From assembly GCA_000783305.1 (NCBI GenBank), contig JROE01000014.1, positions 1 through 64,000 on the forward strand: DNA of 64,000 bases, in the 5' to 3' direction. The position numbers were made by a program, and so were the translations under genes. The notes under the pieces are model-generated. The model ran no database searches. It was not told the DNA's origin and saw nothing but the letters and a program-made list of their open reading frames with translations. The number at the start of each line of letters is the position of its first letter. Within the stretch, counting starts at the first letter, position 1. Positions 45,611 through 55,710 of the stretch are shown piece after piece. The DNA is from Sphingobacteriaceae bacterium DW12 (GTDB lineage Bacteria; Bacteroidota; Bacteroidia; Sphingobacteriales; Sphingobacteriaceae).

Positions 45611-45976
45611 TCAAATCGAAATACCGCTCCCTCCCACCACCTTTATTCCATCGGAGAAATTTTTCCAGAACCGAATGTATCGATATTGTGCATCAAAGGA
45701 TTGACCGTTGTAACTTCCCTGTAAAGCAATCTTCAAAATAATAACGGCTAAATCATCCATAATATTTAGCTGTTCAACATTAGGAATTAGCTCAACTATT
45801 TTCAGATTTTCATTACGATATGTTTCCAAATCCATTTCTTTGGTAATCGTTTCACCACTCGGGACTATGAAAAGTAAATCATTGTGCAACAGTCTATCGA
45901 GTATCTCTACGTTACCACTTTTCATAGCTTCATAAAGCTGGTTTTCAAGATTTAGAATATCATTTTTTGTTATCAT
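45611..45976 (-). CDS. NTF2-like / DUF4440 protein
   Basis: 121 residues. ILNLENQLYEAMKSGNVEIL, LLHNDLLFIVPSGETITKEM, and the end AQYRYIRFWKNFSDGIKVVG form the SnoaL/NTF2 cone-like fold pattern of DUF4440 proteins, small ligand-binding or enzyme-like proteins. No catalytic residues can be named. Single gene. Confidence 0.8.
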   Translation of the reverse strand: MITKNDILNLENQLYEAMKSGNVEILDRLLHNDLLFIVPSGETITKEMDLETYRNENLKIVELIPNVEQLNIMDDLAVIILKIALQGSYNGQSFDAQYRYIRFWKNFSDGIKVVGGSGISI

Positions 45977-46134
45977 TTTCTTTCTTTTTATAGAGACATT
46001 ATTTTTTCATCAGGTTGTAATCGTCTCGATTTATCAGTTATCATTATTTACTACGGCCATATATCATAAAAAATCGATCTGTAATTTTAAATTTAGCTAA
46101 AAATCTATACATTTATCAAACCAATTATAATTGT

Positions 46135-46854
46135 GTGGCCGATATAAATTACCAACCATTCCCCAACACTGGATATGGACTCCGTCCAAACCATTCTAGA
46201 GCAAAAAATGCCATGCTGTTGTTGAAGATTATGCTCGGGATCGAAATAGCTTCATTAATCTCCAATTACCTGCAATACACGCTATTACATAACCCTCTAC
46301 TTACAGAAGAGCTTGCAGATGCTAATGATATCAGACAGCAAATCATTGCAATACTATATAGTGGATGTTTTATTGCCACAATGGTGAACTTCCTCCAATG
46401 GTTTCGAAGAGCCTGCTACAACCTGGGACAAATAGACGAGTACCTCTCTTATCAACAAAAAGATACAGGTATAGTTTGGTTTATCCCTATCCTCAATGTC
46501 TACAAGCCTTATCAGATGATGAAAGAGTTGTACAAGAAAACAAAAGAACACTTAGACGATAATGAAATTCAATCCAATTCGCTATCCCGTATCATCACGC
46601 TCAATAGCTGGTGGGCACTCTGGATGCTAAGCAATATCCTAGGAAATGTATCGTTTCGCTTGTCCATAAAATCAGATACAATCGAAGAGCTGAGATCGCT
46701 GACGGAGTTAGATATGATTATCAACATCATCAGCGTCCCCTTGACACTGCTAGCTATCCGCGTAATCCATAATTATGCGCAAACTGAACCGCTTTTGGAG
46801 AAAATAGCTTCACAACAAATCATACCAATTACCGACCAGACAGATGGAGATTGA
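46135..46854 (+). CDS. DUF4328 membrane protein
   Basis: 239 residues starting at GTG 46135. Two N-terminal and two C-terminal membrane helices; the DUF4328 signatures are FLQWFRRACYNL, GIVWFIPILNVYKPYQMMKE and LNSWWALWMLSNI. Function unknown. Single gene, divergent from the NTF2-like gene. Confidence 0.8.
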   Translation: MADINYQPFPNTGYGLRPNHSRAKNAMLLLKIMLGIEIASLISNYLQYTLLHNPLLTEELADANDIRQQIIAILYSGCFIATMVNFLQWFRRACYNLGQIDEYLSYQQKDTGIVWFIPILNVYKPYQMMKELYKKTKEHLDDNEIQSNSLSRIITLNSWWALWMLSNILGNVSFRLSIKSDTIEELRSLTELDMIINIISVPLTLLAIRVIHNYAQTEPLLEKIASQQIIPITDQTDGD

Positions 46855-46977
46855 TACCGAGCTTTTTGGAAATTCTCGATGAAAGTAAACAGATTTATAC
46901 TATTTACAGTAGATCAATAAGCGTATTTGAGGCGCCGATAGGCTCATGATCAATCTTATCCTTGCTAGTGAGTACGC

Positions 46978-47430
46978 TCATTGATCCATATTCAATTTCG
47001 AGATCGATACAATCTGATGCGCTCGCACCGTAAACTCAAAAAAGAGCTTTTGATTATCTTGGATTGCATGGAAAAAATCTTTCTGCGCTTGCATTCCTTC
47101 CCTAAAATAGTTGAAATCTTGAGATAACTCCAACCTTTGGTCTACATCCGATACACAACCGACATCATAGATGAACTTTTCGCGTTCGTTCAGCCCATTT
47201 TCATCACTAATCGAGGCAATTCCCATTTCTATAGCGGCACAGTTAAAGCGTAAATTCTTACCCTTCAATCCTTCCATGAGTCTGACATTAGTGGCAAATA
47301 TAACGCTGTCTTTTTCAACCTCCTTTTCACATGTACAAGATGTTGCTTGCTGCTTATCACGATTATGTTCTTGATTGCCGCTACAGGCAAAAAAGGGCAC
47401 CATCATACCTAAATAAATTGCGGATTTCAT
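46978..47430 (-). CDS. Hypothetical lipoprotein
   Basis: 150 residues. Lipobox-like MVPFFAC (Cys about 16), a hydrophilic tether with SCTC, then a helical acidic body (LELSQDFNYFREGMQAQKDF). Family not recognised. Confidence 0.6.
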   Translation of the reverse strand: MKSAIYLGMMVPFFACSGNQEHNRDKQQATSCTCEKEVEKDSVIFATNVRLMEGLKGKNLRFNCAAIEMGIASISDENGLNEREKFIYDVGCVSDVDQRLELSQDFNYFREGMQAQKDFFHAIQDNQKLFFEFTVRAHQIVSISKLNMDQ

Positions 47431-47562
47431 CTATTATATATTTATACGTTTTAGCACTTTTAAAGCATTTGTTAAATTATCAATGAATGTAATAATAGCC
47501 ACCTCATCCAAATTATCTACCAAACTGTAAACAATAATTTTACTGTCAAATATCATAAACAA

Positions 47563-48180
47563 TTAGTTTTCCAGTAGGTGTTGTGAGGCGTTTAAAGTAG
47601 TCTTGTCGCTTGTCAAGCATTTCAACAAACCGCTCTCATTTTGAAGCAGGATAATTGATCGTATTTCTTTACCTATCCAAATCTTATTAGGATAAGAGAA
47701 CGGATTAAAGAACTGGTGCCAATATGCTTTAATAGGAATATATAATCCATAGCCCCAAATTTGCATTTCTAATTTATCTGGCATTTGTTCCCATAGCCAA
47801 TTCACGAAATCCGTAAGTAAAAGACTAGAAAAATCAAACTCGTAAGATTCCCAAGTGTCTTTTACTTTGATTTGAGGAATAAAATCTTCCTCATTACTTA
47901 TTTCATCTTTTTTTGCTCGGAATAGATCGCCTTTACGAACATTGATAATGAATTCAACTGTATCATCTACCTCTTCTAAAAGAAGAAAAAAAGGGAAGCC
48001 ATTATCCGGAATGGCATCAACAAATGGGGTGATACTATTTAGCCAATTGTTATCCATTTCACGGTTTTCTACAAGTTCGCTATCGAAAAGCGTCCTATAT
48101 ATCGTTGTCAATTTCGTTTCAAATTCGCTATTGGTCATATTTGTATAAATATACTTACAGTAAAAATCGTTCCGAATCAA
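47563..48180 (-). CDS. Hypothetical cytoplasmic protein
   Basis: 205 residues; ATG 48138 (MTNSEFETKLTTIYRTLFD) may be the true start. Acidic, Trp-rich (VNWLWEQMPDKLEMQIWGYG), no signal or membrane helix. Family not recognised; size and composition resemble immunity-type proteins. Confidence 0.55.
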   Translation of the reverse strand: MIRNDFYCKYIYTNMTNSEFETKLTTIYRTLFDSELVENREMDNNWLNSITPFVDAIPDNGFPFFLLLEEVDDTVEFIINVRKGDLFRAKKDEISNEEDFIPQIKVKDTWESYEFDFSSLLLTDFVNWLWEQMPDKLEMQIWGYGLYIPIKAYWHQFFNPFSYPNKIWIGKEIRSIILLQNESGLLKCLTSDKTTLNASQHLLEN

Positions 48181-48314
48181 ATCTTCTATATATAAAATTA
48201 GTGTTTCTAATGGATTTAACTAAAGACATAGCAAAAGAGTCGATTGGCCATAATGTTCAAAATATAAAATCTGATAGTTAGCCTGTTATTGGCTTGAAGA
48301 TTGAGATTTGCCAC

Positions 48315-49016
48315 CTACTCCTGATGGAAACTAGCTTTGGACTTATGTTTCCCTGTCAGGTATTGAGTTAAATAAGTCCGTATGTCTTTCGGAAGCGCGC
48401 GAAGCGTGACTTCTAAGCTTTGGACAGGCTTACACTCCACCCCATCCCCACAATAATAATCTAGGTGGAAAATATAGTTCTTGTTTCGATAAAGGATTAT
48501 ATAGGATACTTTCCTATCATAGCTTTCGTATCCCCCGCAGTAGTAGAAAGGAATAATCCCGACCTTGTGCCCTCGAATGTCTTGAATCTGTATCTCTTCT
48601 TTTACGAAATGGATGAGCGACATTTGTGGATAGGGATACGCGTAGGCAACAGATGTCATGCCTATTCTATTTTTGAGCTGGGCTTCGATCTGGGTAAAAG
48701 TACCATCAAATCTAGGCAATTCAGCATTGCACGGGTTCGTGACTTTTACATGTAGCATATTTTTGCCGTAGGCATCCTGGTAGGCCAGCTCCGTCACGAT
48801 TGTATCGAATAACCGTGCCTCTTGTCCACTAGCTGAACTCAACAATCCATAGCCCGTAAAGGAATATAGAAACAGTGCCATAAACATAGCACGAATAGAA
48901 ACTGCGCTAGTAAGGCCTTGATAAATCACTGCCGAGGCCATAATAGGTCTACTTTCCGGTATTGCCATGTATATAGATGTGTAGAAACATGTATGATTAT
49001 CGGTGTAGTTAAGCAA
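48315..49016 (-). CDS. Hypothetical exported protein
   Basis: 233 residues in the longest frame. The first 40 residues are unusual and the likely start is Met at 48968 or 48941, giving a signal-like hydrophobic stretch (AMFMALFLYSFTGYGLLSS) ahead of the mature part (RLFDTIVTELAYQDAYGKNM). Two Tyr-Tyr-Cys-Gly elements (FYYCGGYESYD and DYYCGDGVECK) are notable. Family not recognised. Confidence 0.5.
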   Translation of the reverse strand: MLNYTDNHTCFYTSIYMAIPESRPIMASAVIYQGLTSAVSIRAMFMALFLYSFTGYGLLSSASGQEARLFDTIVTELAYQDAYGKNMLHVKVTNPCNAELPRFDGTFTQIEAQLKNRIGMTSVAYAYPYPQMSLIHFVKEEIQIQDIRGHKVGIIPFYYCGGYESYDRKVSYIILYRNKNYIFHLDYYCGDGVECKPVQSLEVTLRALPKDIRTYLTQYLTGKHKSKASFHQE

Positions 49017-49501
49017 AATCTATTCCAACATAGGGTTTCATGAAATTGAATGCTTTGGTAGAGATATCAATTGGTTGTCCAAAAATGAGATTCATAAAGC
49101 AATATTTGAAAAAATACAGCTTCTGGACAGTACAATTTTTGAGGACAGGATAGTTGTGAAATAAAAACAACAACCTATCCGATATATAAATATTCAAAAC
49201 TATCTCTTCAAGGTGTTTGAACACAATATCGAATAGGAAGGACAATTCTGGCAGAAGGCTTAATACTTTTGTAGATATACTGATACTCCCAGCTGGTAAG
49301 GCTTCCAAAAGTGGTATAGATAATAAACTAGTATGGACCACAATAAAGGTTCTTGTAAATGGAAAACTAGATTTGGCTCCAATCTAACATACACTAATAC
49401 ATTTTCCGTACAGCGCCATCTTATTAAAAATGACGCTGTACAAAAAAATGACAAAATAATTGCCTACCCGTCGCTCAAACATTACATGCAAACTAAACGG
49501 A
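49017..49501. other. Gap with a perfect inverted repeat
   Basis: No convincing gene; the short frames on both strands look random. GTACAGCG (49408-49415) and CGCTGTAC (49434-49441) form an 8-bp perfect inverted repeat with an 18-base AT-rich spacer about 60 bp after the SusD stop. There is no T-run on minus after it, so it is at best a weak terminator. Confidence 0.4.
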
Positions 49502-51274
49502 TTAGTCATGTATAGTGGGGTCGAAAACACCGCCCCAGTCCTTATTTTGAATGATTTTTGGATTTTTGTCAATGACCGATTGTGCTATCGGAAAAAAGTA
49601 ATAGGTATCAGGCACCAAATTAACTTTGTTTCCAGTGTTCGGAACCTGCAATACGCTATATTTAAATTGATTTTCCTTCAGTTGATAAGCTTTGGCTAAT
49701 GCGGCAGCCTCTTCCAAATCCATTTCGGTACCATTACTATTGATGGCGATTGCTTCCACGCCATATTTGGTGGTGTTGTTCAACACATTCAATTTTCGAG
49801 ACCGTCTCAAATCCCAAAAACGATGCCCTTCAAAACAAAACTCAATATTCCGCTCTGCTAATATCGCATCCCGCATCTGCGTACGGTCTGTAGCTACAAT
49901 ACCATACTTGCCATCTGCGCCGGCCTCGATACCTGCACGCATACGAATTTGTTTTAAAATGTCTAAAGCCGTGTTGAAATCTCCCTTTTCATTTGCTGTC
50001 TCTGCATAATTCATCATCACTTCAGCAAATCGCATCAATACATAATCCACATCATATTGGGTCTCTACTTCTGTTTGCTTAAGGGATAACTTAGAGTTCT
50101 TCAAGATAAAAAAACCACTATACCGATTCAAATTCTCGGATGGGGTATTTGCTTTTGGATTGACACCAAAATTGTCCAAATCAGCAGCGATACCCACAGA
50201 AGTATATTGTCGCTTTCCGGTTTTTCCAGACACTTCATACACTTTTCCGTTCCATACGATAGATTTGTCAAATCGAGGGTCCCTGTTTTCCCAATATGAC
50301 TGCAGAAATTCGGCGTCCGATTTGTGGTATTTTCCAGTAGGGTCCGAAAAAGGTCTTCCATCCTTCATCGGAAATGCTTTTACAAAATCCCAAGACGGAA
50401 CCGCCCCTGCCGCCCCCCTACTTTCTGAGCCCGGTCGTACACCATTGTCCCAAGCTGCTACTTTATTTGGATAGGCATTGATTACTGCAAAAACCACCTC
50501 AGACCCTTTTTCTAACAAGGCAATATTGGCGTAATCGGCTGTCAAACTATAGCCATTTGCTTGCAATCTTTCATAAGCGGTTTTACTAGCGTTATATGCT
50601 TCAGTCCAGTACCCATTGTTATAAGGATTGGCTGGATTAAACTGAGGTGATGCTTTATACAACAATACTTTCGCCTTAAATGCAACCGCAAAATTGCCGT
50701 CAATACGACCATAATCGGCTGAACCTTTTGCAATAGTTGCGGGGAGTAATGCGATGGCTTCGTCGAGGTCTTTAATAATCAAGTCAAAGCATTCCTTGGT
50801 TGTGTTTCGAGGTGTTTGTAAATCGTCAGTCTCTAAATCCTGCGGCATGGTGATATAGGGTACCCCACCGTGATGCCTCACCATGTTAAAATACATATAG
50901 GCCCGCATGAATAAGGCTTGGCTGACCATCGCATTCTTAAAATTTGTAGATAAGATGGTACTTTCGTTGACTTTTTGAATAGCAGTATTAATTCTTCTTA
51001 TAGTGGTATAGTCCCAAGATTTATATGCAGTATTGTTGACCGTCACAGCGTCTAATGGAAACGAAATTCCAATCAATTGCTCAGAATTATTGTCGACTCC
51101 AGCACTCCAGTTGCCAAACAAAGGGTATAGATTAGTCAGATATGCCCGCACCAAATTGGAGTCACTCCAGACCTTGCTTTCATCTAGTGAATTCAAGTCA
51201 TCGATATCTAAAACATTTTTACAGGACCAAGTCGTCAGTAGCAATGCTATTAAGGGATAAAATATAGTTTTCAT
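49502..51274 (-). CDS. SusD/RagB family outer-membrane glycan-binding lipoprotein
   Basis: 590 residues. Lipoprotein signal ending LLTTWSC (Cys18), the SusD TPR-like helices (INTAIQKVNESTILSTNFKN; QALFMRAYMYFNMVRHHGG), and the typical C-terminal part (MRFAEVMMNYAETANEKGDF; ILAERNIEFCFEGHRFWDLR; YYFFPIAQSVIDKNP). It caps the SusC porin and binds the substrate at the cell surface. 11 bp after susC in the same operon. Confidence 0.95.
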   Translation of the reverse strand: MKTIFYPLIALLLTTWSCKNVLDIDDLNSLDESKVWSDSNLVRAYLTNLYPLFGNWSAGVDNNSEQLIGISFPLDAVTVNNTAYKSWDYTTIRRINTAIQKVNESTILSTNFKNAMVSQALFMRAYMYFNMVRHHGGVPYITMPQDLETDDLQTPRNTTKECFDLIIKDLDEAIALLPATIAKGSADYGRIDGNFAVAFKAKVLLYKASPQFNPANPYNNGYWTEAYNASKTAYERLQANGYSLTADYANIALLEKGSEVVFAVINAYPNKVAAWDNGVRPGSESRGAAGAVPSWDFVKAFPMKDGRPFSDPTGKYHKSDAEFLQSYWENRDPRFDKSIVWNGKVYEVSGKTGKRQYTSVGIAADLDNFGVNPKANTPSENLNRYSGFFILKNSKLSLKQTEVETQYDVDYVLMRFAEVMMNYAETANEKGDFNTALDILKQIRMRAGIEAGADGKYGIVATDRTQMRDAILAERNIEFCFEGHRFWDLRRSRKLNVLNNTTKYGVEAIAINSNGTEMDLEEAAALAKAYQLKENQFKYSVLQVPNTGNKVNLVPDTYYFFPIAQSVIDKNPKIIQNKDWGGVFDPTIHD

Positions 51275-51285
51275 GTTGTTTTCGA

Positions 51286-54200
51286 TTAAAATTTAACATC
51301 CAGACCCAATGTGAATGTCTTCATGACAGGATAGGAATCGTACATCTTTTGCTCCGGATCATGAAACTCCGTCATCGGAGAGAATACAAATAGATTGGTT
51401 CCATTAAAAAACACATTCACATTTTTGATTTTCATCGCGTTTGTAACGGATTGTGGTAGGCTATAGGAAATATTTAAATCTCTTAAGCGTAAATAGGCTC
51501 CATTACGGATCCAGAAACTCGAAGCTCCAGTTCCTGACTCCTGCCAATTAGAACCGACCACTCTCGGGTAGTCAGCATTGGGATTCTCCGGCGTCCAAAC
51601 ATCTCCTGCCCAGATTGGATAATAAGGTCGAAAGGTTCCCCCATGTTGGCGTATACCACCCCCCTCTTGATTACTGATAACCCGATCGTAAGCCATTACC
51701 CCTTGGAGTAAAGCCGAGATGGAAAGTCCCTTCCAACTGGCATTTAAGCCAAAGCCGTAATTAATCCTAGGTGTATTATCTTCAGAGAGCAACATCATAT
51801 CGTTGTCATCAATCTTGCCGTCTGGGGTATTCGAATAATTTGCACCACGAATATCCTTATACAAAATCATACCTAGGTAAGGATCCCGTCCGTAGCTCTT
51901 GAATCCCTGATTCTTTAACGCATCGAGCTGCTCTTGCGTCCGTACCAGATCAATGGCCTCCAGCCCAACAATACGATTTTCGGGCCGGCCCACGCGTGAT
52001 TCAAAATTTCGCGTGCCCCCTACAGCAAATGCAGGTTCCTCATCATACACATCCCAACGATCCTTGGCATAGCCCATGTTTGCCGTAACCCCGTAAGACA
52101 CCTCACCTACTCGATCATTCCAATTAAGGGACAGCTCGCCACCTTTGTAGCTTCTTGCTGCATAATTTTCAGGAGCTAATTCACGCCCGTAGTTGTCAGG
52201 TACTTTTAAGGACCGTGGGCCCAAAATATCGGTCTCCTTACGACTGAATACATCCAATGTACCTGTCAACTTGTTATTGATTAAGCCGAAGTCAACACCT
52301 ACATTGATACTTCGGGAGGTTGTCCAGGTCAAGTTTTGGGTCGGTGTAGCACCGTAGGCAATACCATTGTAGTATCGATCCCCAAACATATAACCACCAG
52401 ATGGTCTATATTTCTCTTGATAAAGAAATTGTCCTATCCGCTCGGCAGCGACATTCAAATCATTACCTGTTGTGCCGTATGATGCCCGTAGCTTCAGGTC
52501 GCTAAATGTATTTTTGATAGTGGAGAAAAACTGCTCCTCAGATACTCGCCACGCAGCCGACATCGATGGAAAAAAACCCCAACGCTTATCCCCTGGAAAT
52601 AACGGAGAGCCGTCATATCTGAATGAAAATTCGGCAATATACTTATCTGCATAATTATAGTTTGCGCGTCCAATGAAACCTCTTCGAGAGTTGATACTTT
52701 CGTAGGCATCTGTCGACCTGAATGTCCTGTCGGTTGGGTAGATAAACATTTGATCGATACTGACAATCGGATTCTCTGCACGCGAGGTCACATACGTACC
52801 CCCTGCTTTAAACTGTTCATAGACAACCAACGCATCAATTGCGTGCTTATTGAACCTACGATTGTAGTTCAAGAACCAGTTAACCTGATATTCCCATTCA
52901 CGTTGTGGAGCATAGTCCATGAACGGTTGAGCTTGACTGAACGTGAAAATATTGATTTTATCCTCCGAAGGTGGGGCCGGTATGAATCTATTTCCATCCG
53001 GGTTCAATGAAGTAAAAGTGTAATTTTTTTGGAAGGTCATAAACCGCTTCCGCATATAATCTTCAGCAAGGTAACTCCCCACTATCTTTGTCGAGAGACC
53101 TTCAACTAGTTTGTTTAGCTTATAGTCCAAAGTCATGATTGGGTTTACTTGTCGAACCTTCCGATCGATGTATCGATTCCCCACTACCTGATCGATGACA
53201 TTCCACGCCTGCCAACTCCCCATTGGAGTTTGGACAGGATAGTCTGTCGGGGTATCACTAGGTGATCCATCTTTGTTCAGATAGAACGGGTACATCTTAG
53301 GCCAATTAAAGGTCACACGGTAAAAATCGGATACATCAAAATCATCATCATTGGAAGAGGTGCTGAATGGCCAATAAAAACGCTTGGAGTTAATCTGGTT
53401 AGCAGAGATATTCACATCTATCGTAAAATCATCCGTTATCTTTGCGCTAACATTACTTCTCAAATTGAATTTTTCGTGTTCCAAGGATTTATATGATCCA
53501 TTCTCTTTACGGTAACTGACCAAGTTATAGTACGTGATGCGATCACCACCACCGGATACAGAGATAGATTGTCTATGGCTGAATGGATTTCTCCAGATGA
53601 CATCATTGACACTATAGTCTTTATCTTTAAAATAATCAAATTCGGTTTGACCATTGGGAGCTACCCAAGGTTGCGTTCGCGGTCCATTTTCCCATAGAAA
53701 TTGAGAAACCCTATTTTGATAGGTCAATTCGTCTGCCGCTGTCGTGATATCTGCCAAGAGCGTCTGTGTCGGAGCCCCAAAGCTGTAGTTACTTTGCACA
53801 TTGAAAACAGGTTCTTGGGCCGTGCCTTTCTTGGTCGTTACCACCACAACACCATTGCCTGCTCGTGTACCATATACAGCAGCAGTAGCTGCATCTTTCA
53901 AAAAGCTCATCTGATCCACTTCATTGGCTTCCAATGCGTCAAACGCTGCCTTATCTCGTACAATACCATCGATGACATACAAAGGTTCCGCAAAACTACC
54001 ACGAATCCGCAGACTTGAAGAGGCTCCGGCCATACCAGATGTATTGGTCACATTGATACCCGCCGCACGTCCCGCTAAGGTATTGGAGAGATTAGAGGGC
54101 GCGATATTCTTCAATTGCTCGGCATTCACTGACGCTACAGAGCCCGTAATATTTGCTTTCCGCTGCTTTCCATACCCCACTACTACCACTTCTTCCAGAC

Positions 54201-54609
54201 TCTCTTGATCCTGTTCCAGAGCCACGGTAATAGCGACTTTGTCTTTCGAATCAATATTATAGTTGCTAAGCATCTTGGTTTTGAAGCCCAAATAGCTCAC
54301 AGTAATCACGTAACCCTGCCCTTCGGGAATGCGGTCAAATGAGAATATCCCCTCTGTATTTGTCGTATTGACCTGCTTGTATTTTGTCGTGGGACTTTCT
54401 ATAGTGACTGTTGCCCCAGTAATGGGGTTACTTTCGGCATCCCGTACTACACCATTAACGGAGGCCGTAGACTGCGCTAATCCAACATGATAACTCATAC
54501 TGAGTAGCCCCAGCATCCCTAGCCGCAGAGGCATACCGCGCCCTGGACTCTTAAATCTCAATAGCAGCATCGCAAGTAGTTGATGCTTCTTAGATAAAAA
54601 GATGTTCAT
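51286..54609 (-). CDS. SusC/RagA TonB-dependent transporter
   Basis: 1107 residues. After the signal region (ends VGLAQ, about 46) comes a carboxypeptidase-regulatory-like domain (SVNGVVRDAESNPITGATVT), the TonB box region EEVVVVGYGKQRKANITGSV, the plug (LSNTLAGRAAGINVTNTSG; YVIDGIVRDKAAFDALEANE) and a 22-strand-type barrel ending TFTLGLDVKF. There is no N-terminal STN domain although a FecR/ECF pair is directly upstream; classical FecR-linked SusC proteins have one. It imports an oligosaccharide or similar compound. Confidence 0.95.
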   Translation of the reverse strand: MNIFLSKKHQLLAMLLLRFKSPGRGMPLRLGMLGLLSMSYHVGLAQSTASVNGVVRDAESNPITGATVTIESPTTKYKQVNTTNTEGIFSFDRIPEGQGYVITVSYLGFKTKMLSNYNIDSKDKVAITVALEQDQESLEEVVVVGYGKQRKANITGSVASVNAEQLKNIAPSNLSNTLAGRAAGINVTNTSGMAGASSSLRIRGSFAEPLYVIDGIVRDKAAFDALEANEVDQMSFLKDAATAAVYGTRAGNGVVVVTTKKGTAQEPVFNVQSNYSFGAPTQTLLADITTAADELTYQNRVSQFLWENGPRTQPWVAPNGQTEFDYFKDKDYSVNDVIWRNPFSHRQSISVSGGGDRITYYNLVSYRKENGSYKSLEHEKFNLRSNVSAKITDDFTIDVNISANQINSKRFYWPFSTSSNDDDFDVSDFYRVTFNWPKMYPFYLNKDGSPSDTPTDYPVQTPMGSWQAWNVIDQVVGNRYIDRKVRQVNPIMTLDYKLNKLVEGLSTKIVGSYLAEDYMRKRFMTFQKNYTFTSLNPDGNRFIPAPPSEDKINIFTFSQAQPFMDYAPQREWEYQVNWFLNYNRRFNKHAIDALVVYEQFKAGGTYVTSRAENPIVSIDQMFIYPTDRTFRSTDAYESINSRRGFIGRANYNYADKYIAEFSFRYDGSPLFPGDKRWGFFPSMSAAWRVSEEQFFSTIKNTFSDLKLRASYGTTGNDLNVAAERIGQFLYQEKYRPSGGYMFGDRYYNGIAYGATPTQNLTWTTSRSINVGVDFGLINNKLTGTLDVFSRKETDILGPRSLKVPDNYGRELAPENYAARSYKGGELSLNWNDRVGEVSYGVTANMGYAKDRWDVYDEEPAFAVGGTRNFESRVGRPENRIVGLEAIDLVRTQEQLDALKNQGFKSYGRDPYLGMILYKDIRGANYSNTPDGKIDDNDMMLLSEDNTPRINYGFGLNASWKGLSISALLQGVMAYDRVISNQEGGGIRQHGGTFRPYYPIWAGDVWTPENPNADYPRVVGSNWQESGTGASSFWIRNGAYLRLRDLNISYSLPQSVTNAMKIKNVNVFFNGTNLFVFSPMTEFHDPEQKMYDSYPVMKTFTLGLDVKF

Positions 54610-54633
54610 AATTTTTGTTTTTTTGTTTATTGT

Positions 54634-55671
54634 TTAGTATTCTGGATTGGTATAGTTTATATCAGCGTGGTGCAAGTAGTTGAGTTCTTTAATAATTTCC
54701 TTATAGACATGGTCTTTGTTTCCGAAGGTGCCACTGTAGTATTTGTCTTTGATTTTGCCCTTGTCGTAGTGCAACTTAATGTCATAGTTTTGCATCAAGA
54801 TGTTTAGTACATCTTCTAAGGCGATATTCTTGAATTGGATAGCATCAGCATTTTGAAGAAAATAGCCCCCACGATCCATACCGACCGTACGTGCTTTTAC
54901 TTCTTCGAGTATCCGTAGATTGTTATGGTCTAGCGTGATTTCTTCATTTGGTTGATAGGTGCGGACTAGCGTCTTGGTCTTGTTCAAGTCTTCTGCTTTA
55001 ACTTCTATTTTACCTTCCAATAATTTGATTTGTGTTTGCGTAGACCTCAATTCGTCGACAATGAATATCGTTCCTAAAGCAGTGGTGGTGACACCAGTTG
55101 AATGGACGCGAAAGGGCTTACTTTTATCTTTTGCAACTTCAAACTTAGCTCTTCCCTTGAGGTACAAAATCCTTTCATCCAAATGGCTGAAGTCTTCAGC
55201 ATATTTGATTTCCGATTTAGGATATAAAGTGATAATGGAACCATCGCTTGCGGTCAACACCATGTTTTCATTTCCAGAATTAATGTAGTAGAGGTTGCTG
55301 GCTACGGGAGTATGGAGAGTAACATCTGTCGATTTAACTCGATCCAATGGCAAAGTATCTCGGAATGGGCTCATCCCAAGATAAAATCCGATTAAAAAAA
55401 CAAGGATTGCAGCGGCTCTAGAGAGCGACAATACCAATCTTTTTCTAAATGTAGATTTCTTTTTTTGTTGTATGGCGGCCAGTACCCTAGCCCGAACCTC
55501 ATATTGACCTTCATAATCTAGGTCAGCTCCTGTTAAATCCCACTCTTCTCTAGGCAATAACTGATCAAGTGAGGTCCCTAAATATTGAATATAATCCTCG
55601 AGATACTCCGCTTCTTCGGCAGAACACTGGCTATTTAGATAGCGATTGATTAAATCCGTAGTAATCTTCAT
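54634..55671 (-). CDS. FecR family anti-sigma factor
   Basis: 345 residues: cytoplasmic N-terminal anti-sigma part (1-75), one membrane helix (SRAAAILVFLIGFYLGM), a periplasmic FecR domain (DGSIITLYPKSEIKYAEDF; RILYLKGRAKFEVAKDKSKP; TTALGTIFIVDELRSTQTQI) and a C-terminal DUF4974-type domain (FKNIALEDVLNILMQNYDIK). It holds the ECF sigma factor until the transporter signals substrate. 39 bp after the sigma gene and 24 bp before susC. Confidence 0.93.
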   Translation of the reverse strand: MKITTDLINRYLNSQCSAEEAEYLEDYIQYLGTSLDQLLPREEWDLTGADLDYEGQYEVRARVLAAIQQKKKSTFRKRLVLSLSRAAAILVFLIGFYLGMSPFRDTLPLDRVKSTDVTLHTPVASNLYYINSGNENMVLTASDGSIITLYPKSEIKYAEDFSHLDERILYLKGRAKFEVAKDKSKPFRVHSTGVTTTALGTIFIVDELRSTQTQIKLLEGKIEVKAEDLNKTKTLVRTYQPNEEITLDHNNLRILEEVKARTVGMDRGGYFLQNADAIQFKNIALEDVLNILMQNYDIKLHYDKGKIKDKYYSGTFGNKDHVYKEIIKELNYLHHADINYTNPEY

Positions 55672-55710
55672 ACATTAAGAATACTCCAGAAAGGTCGCTT
55701 ACCCCTAAAA

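Noticed and set aside
49009..49515. Short open frames on both strands between SusD and the exported hypothetical gene
   Set aside because: Phe/Leu- and Lys/Asn-rich random-looking translations, mutually overlapping, no start context.
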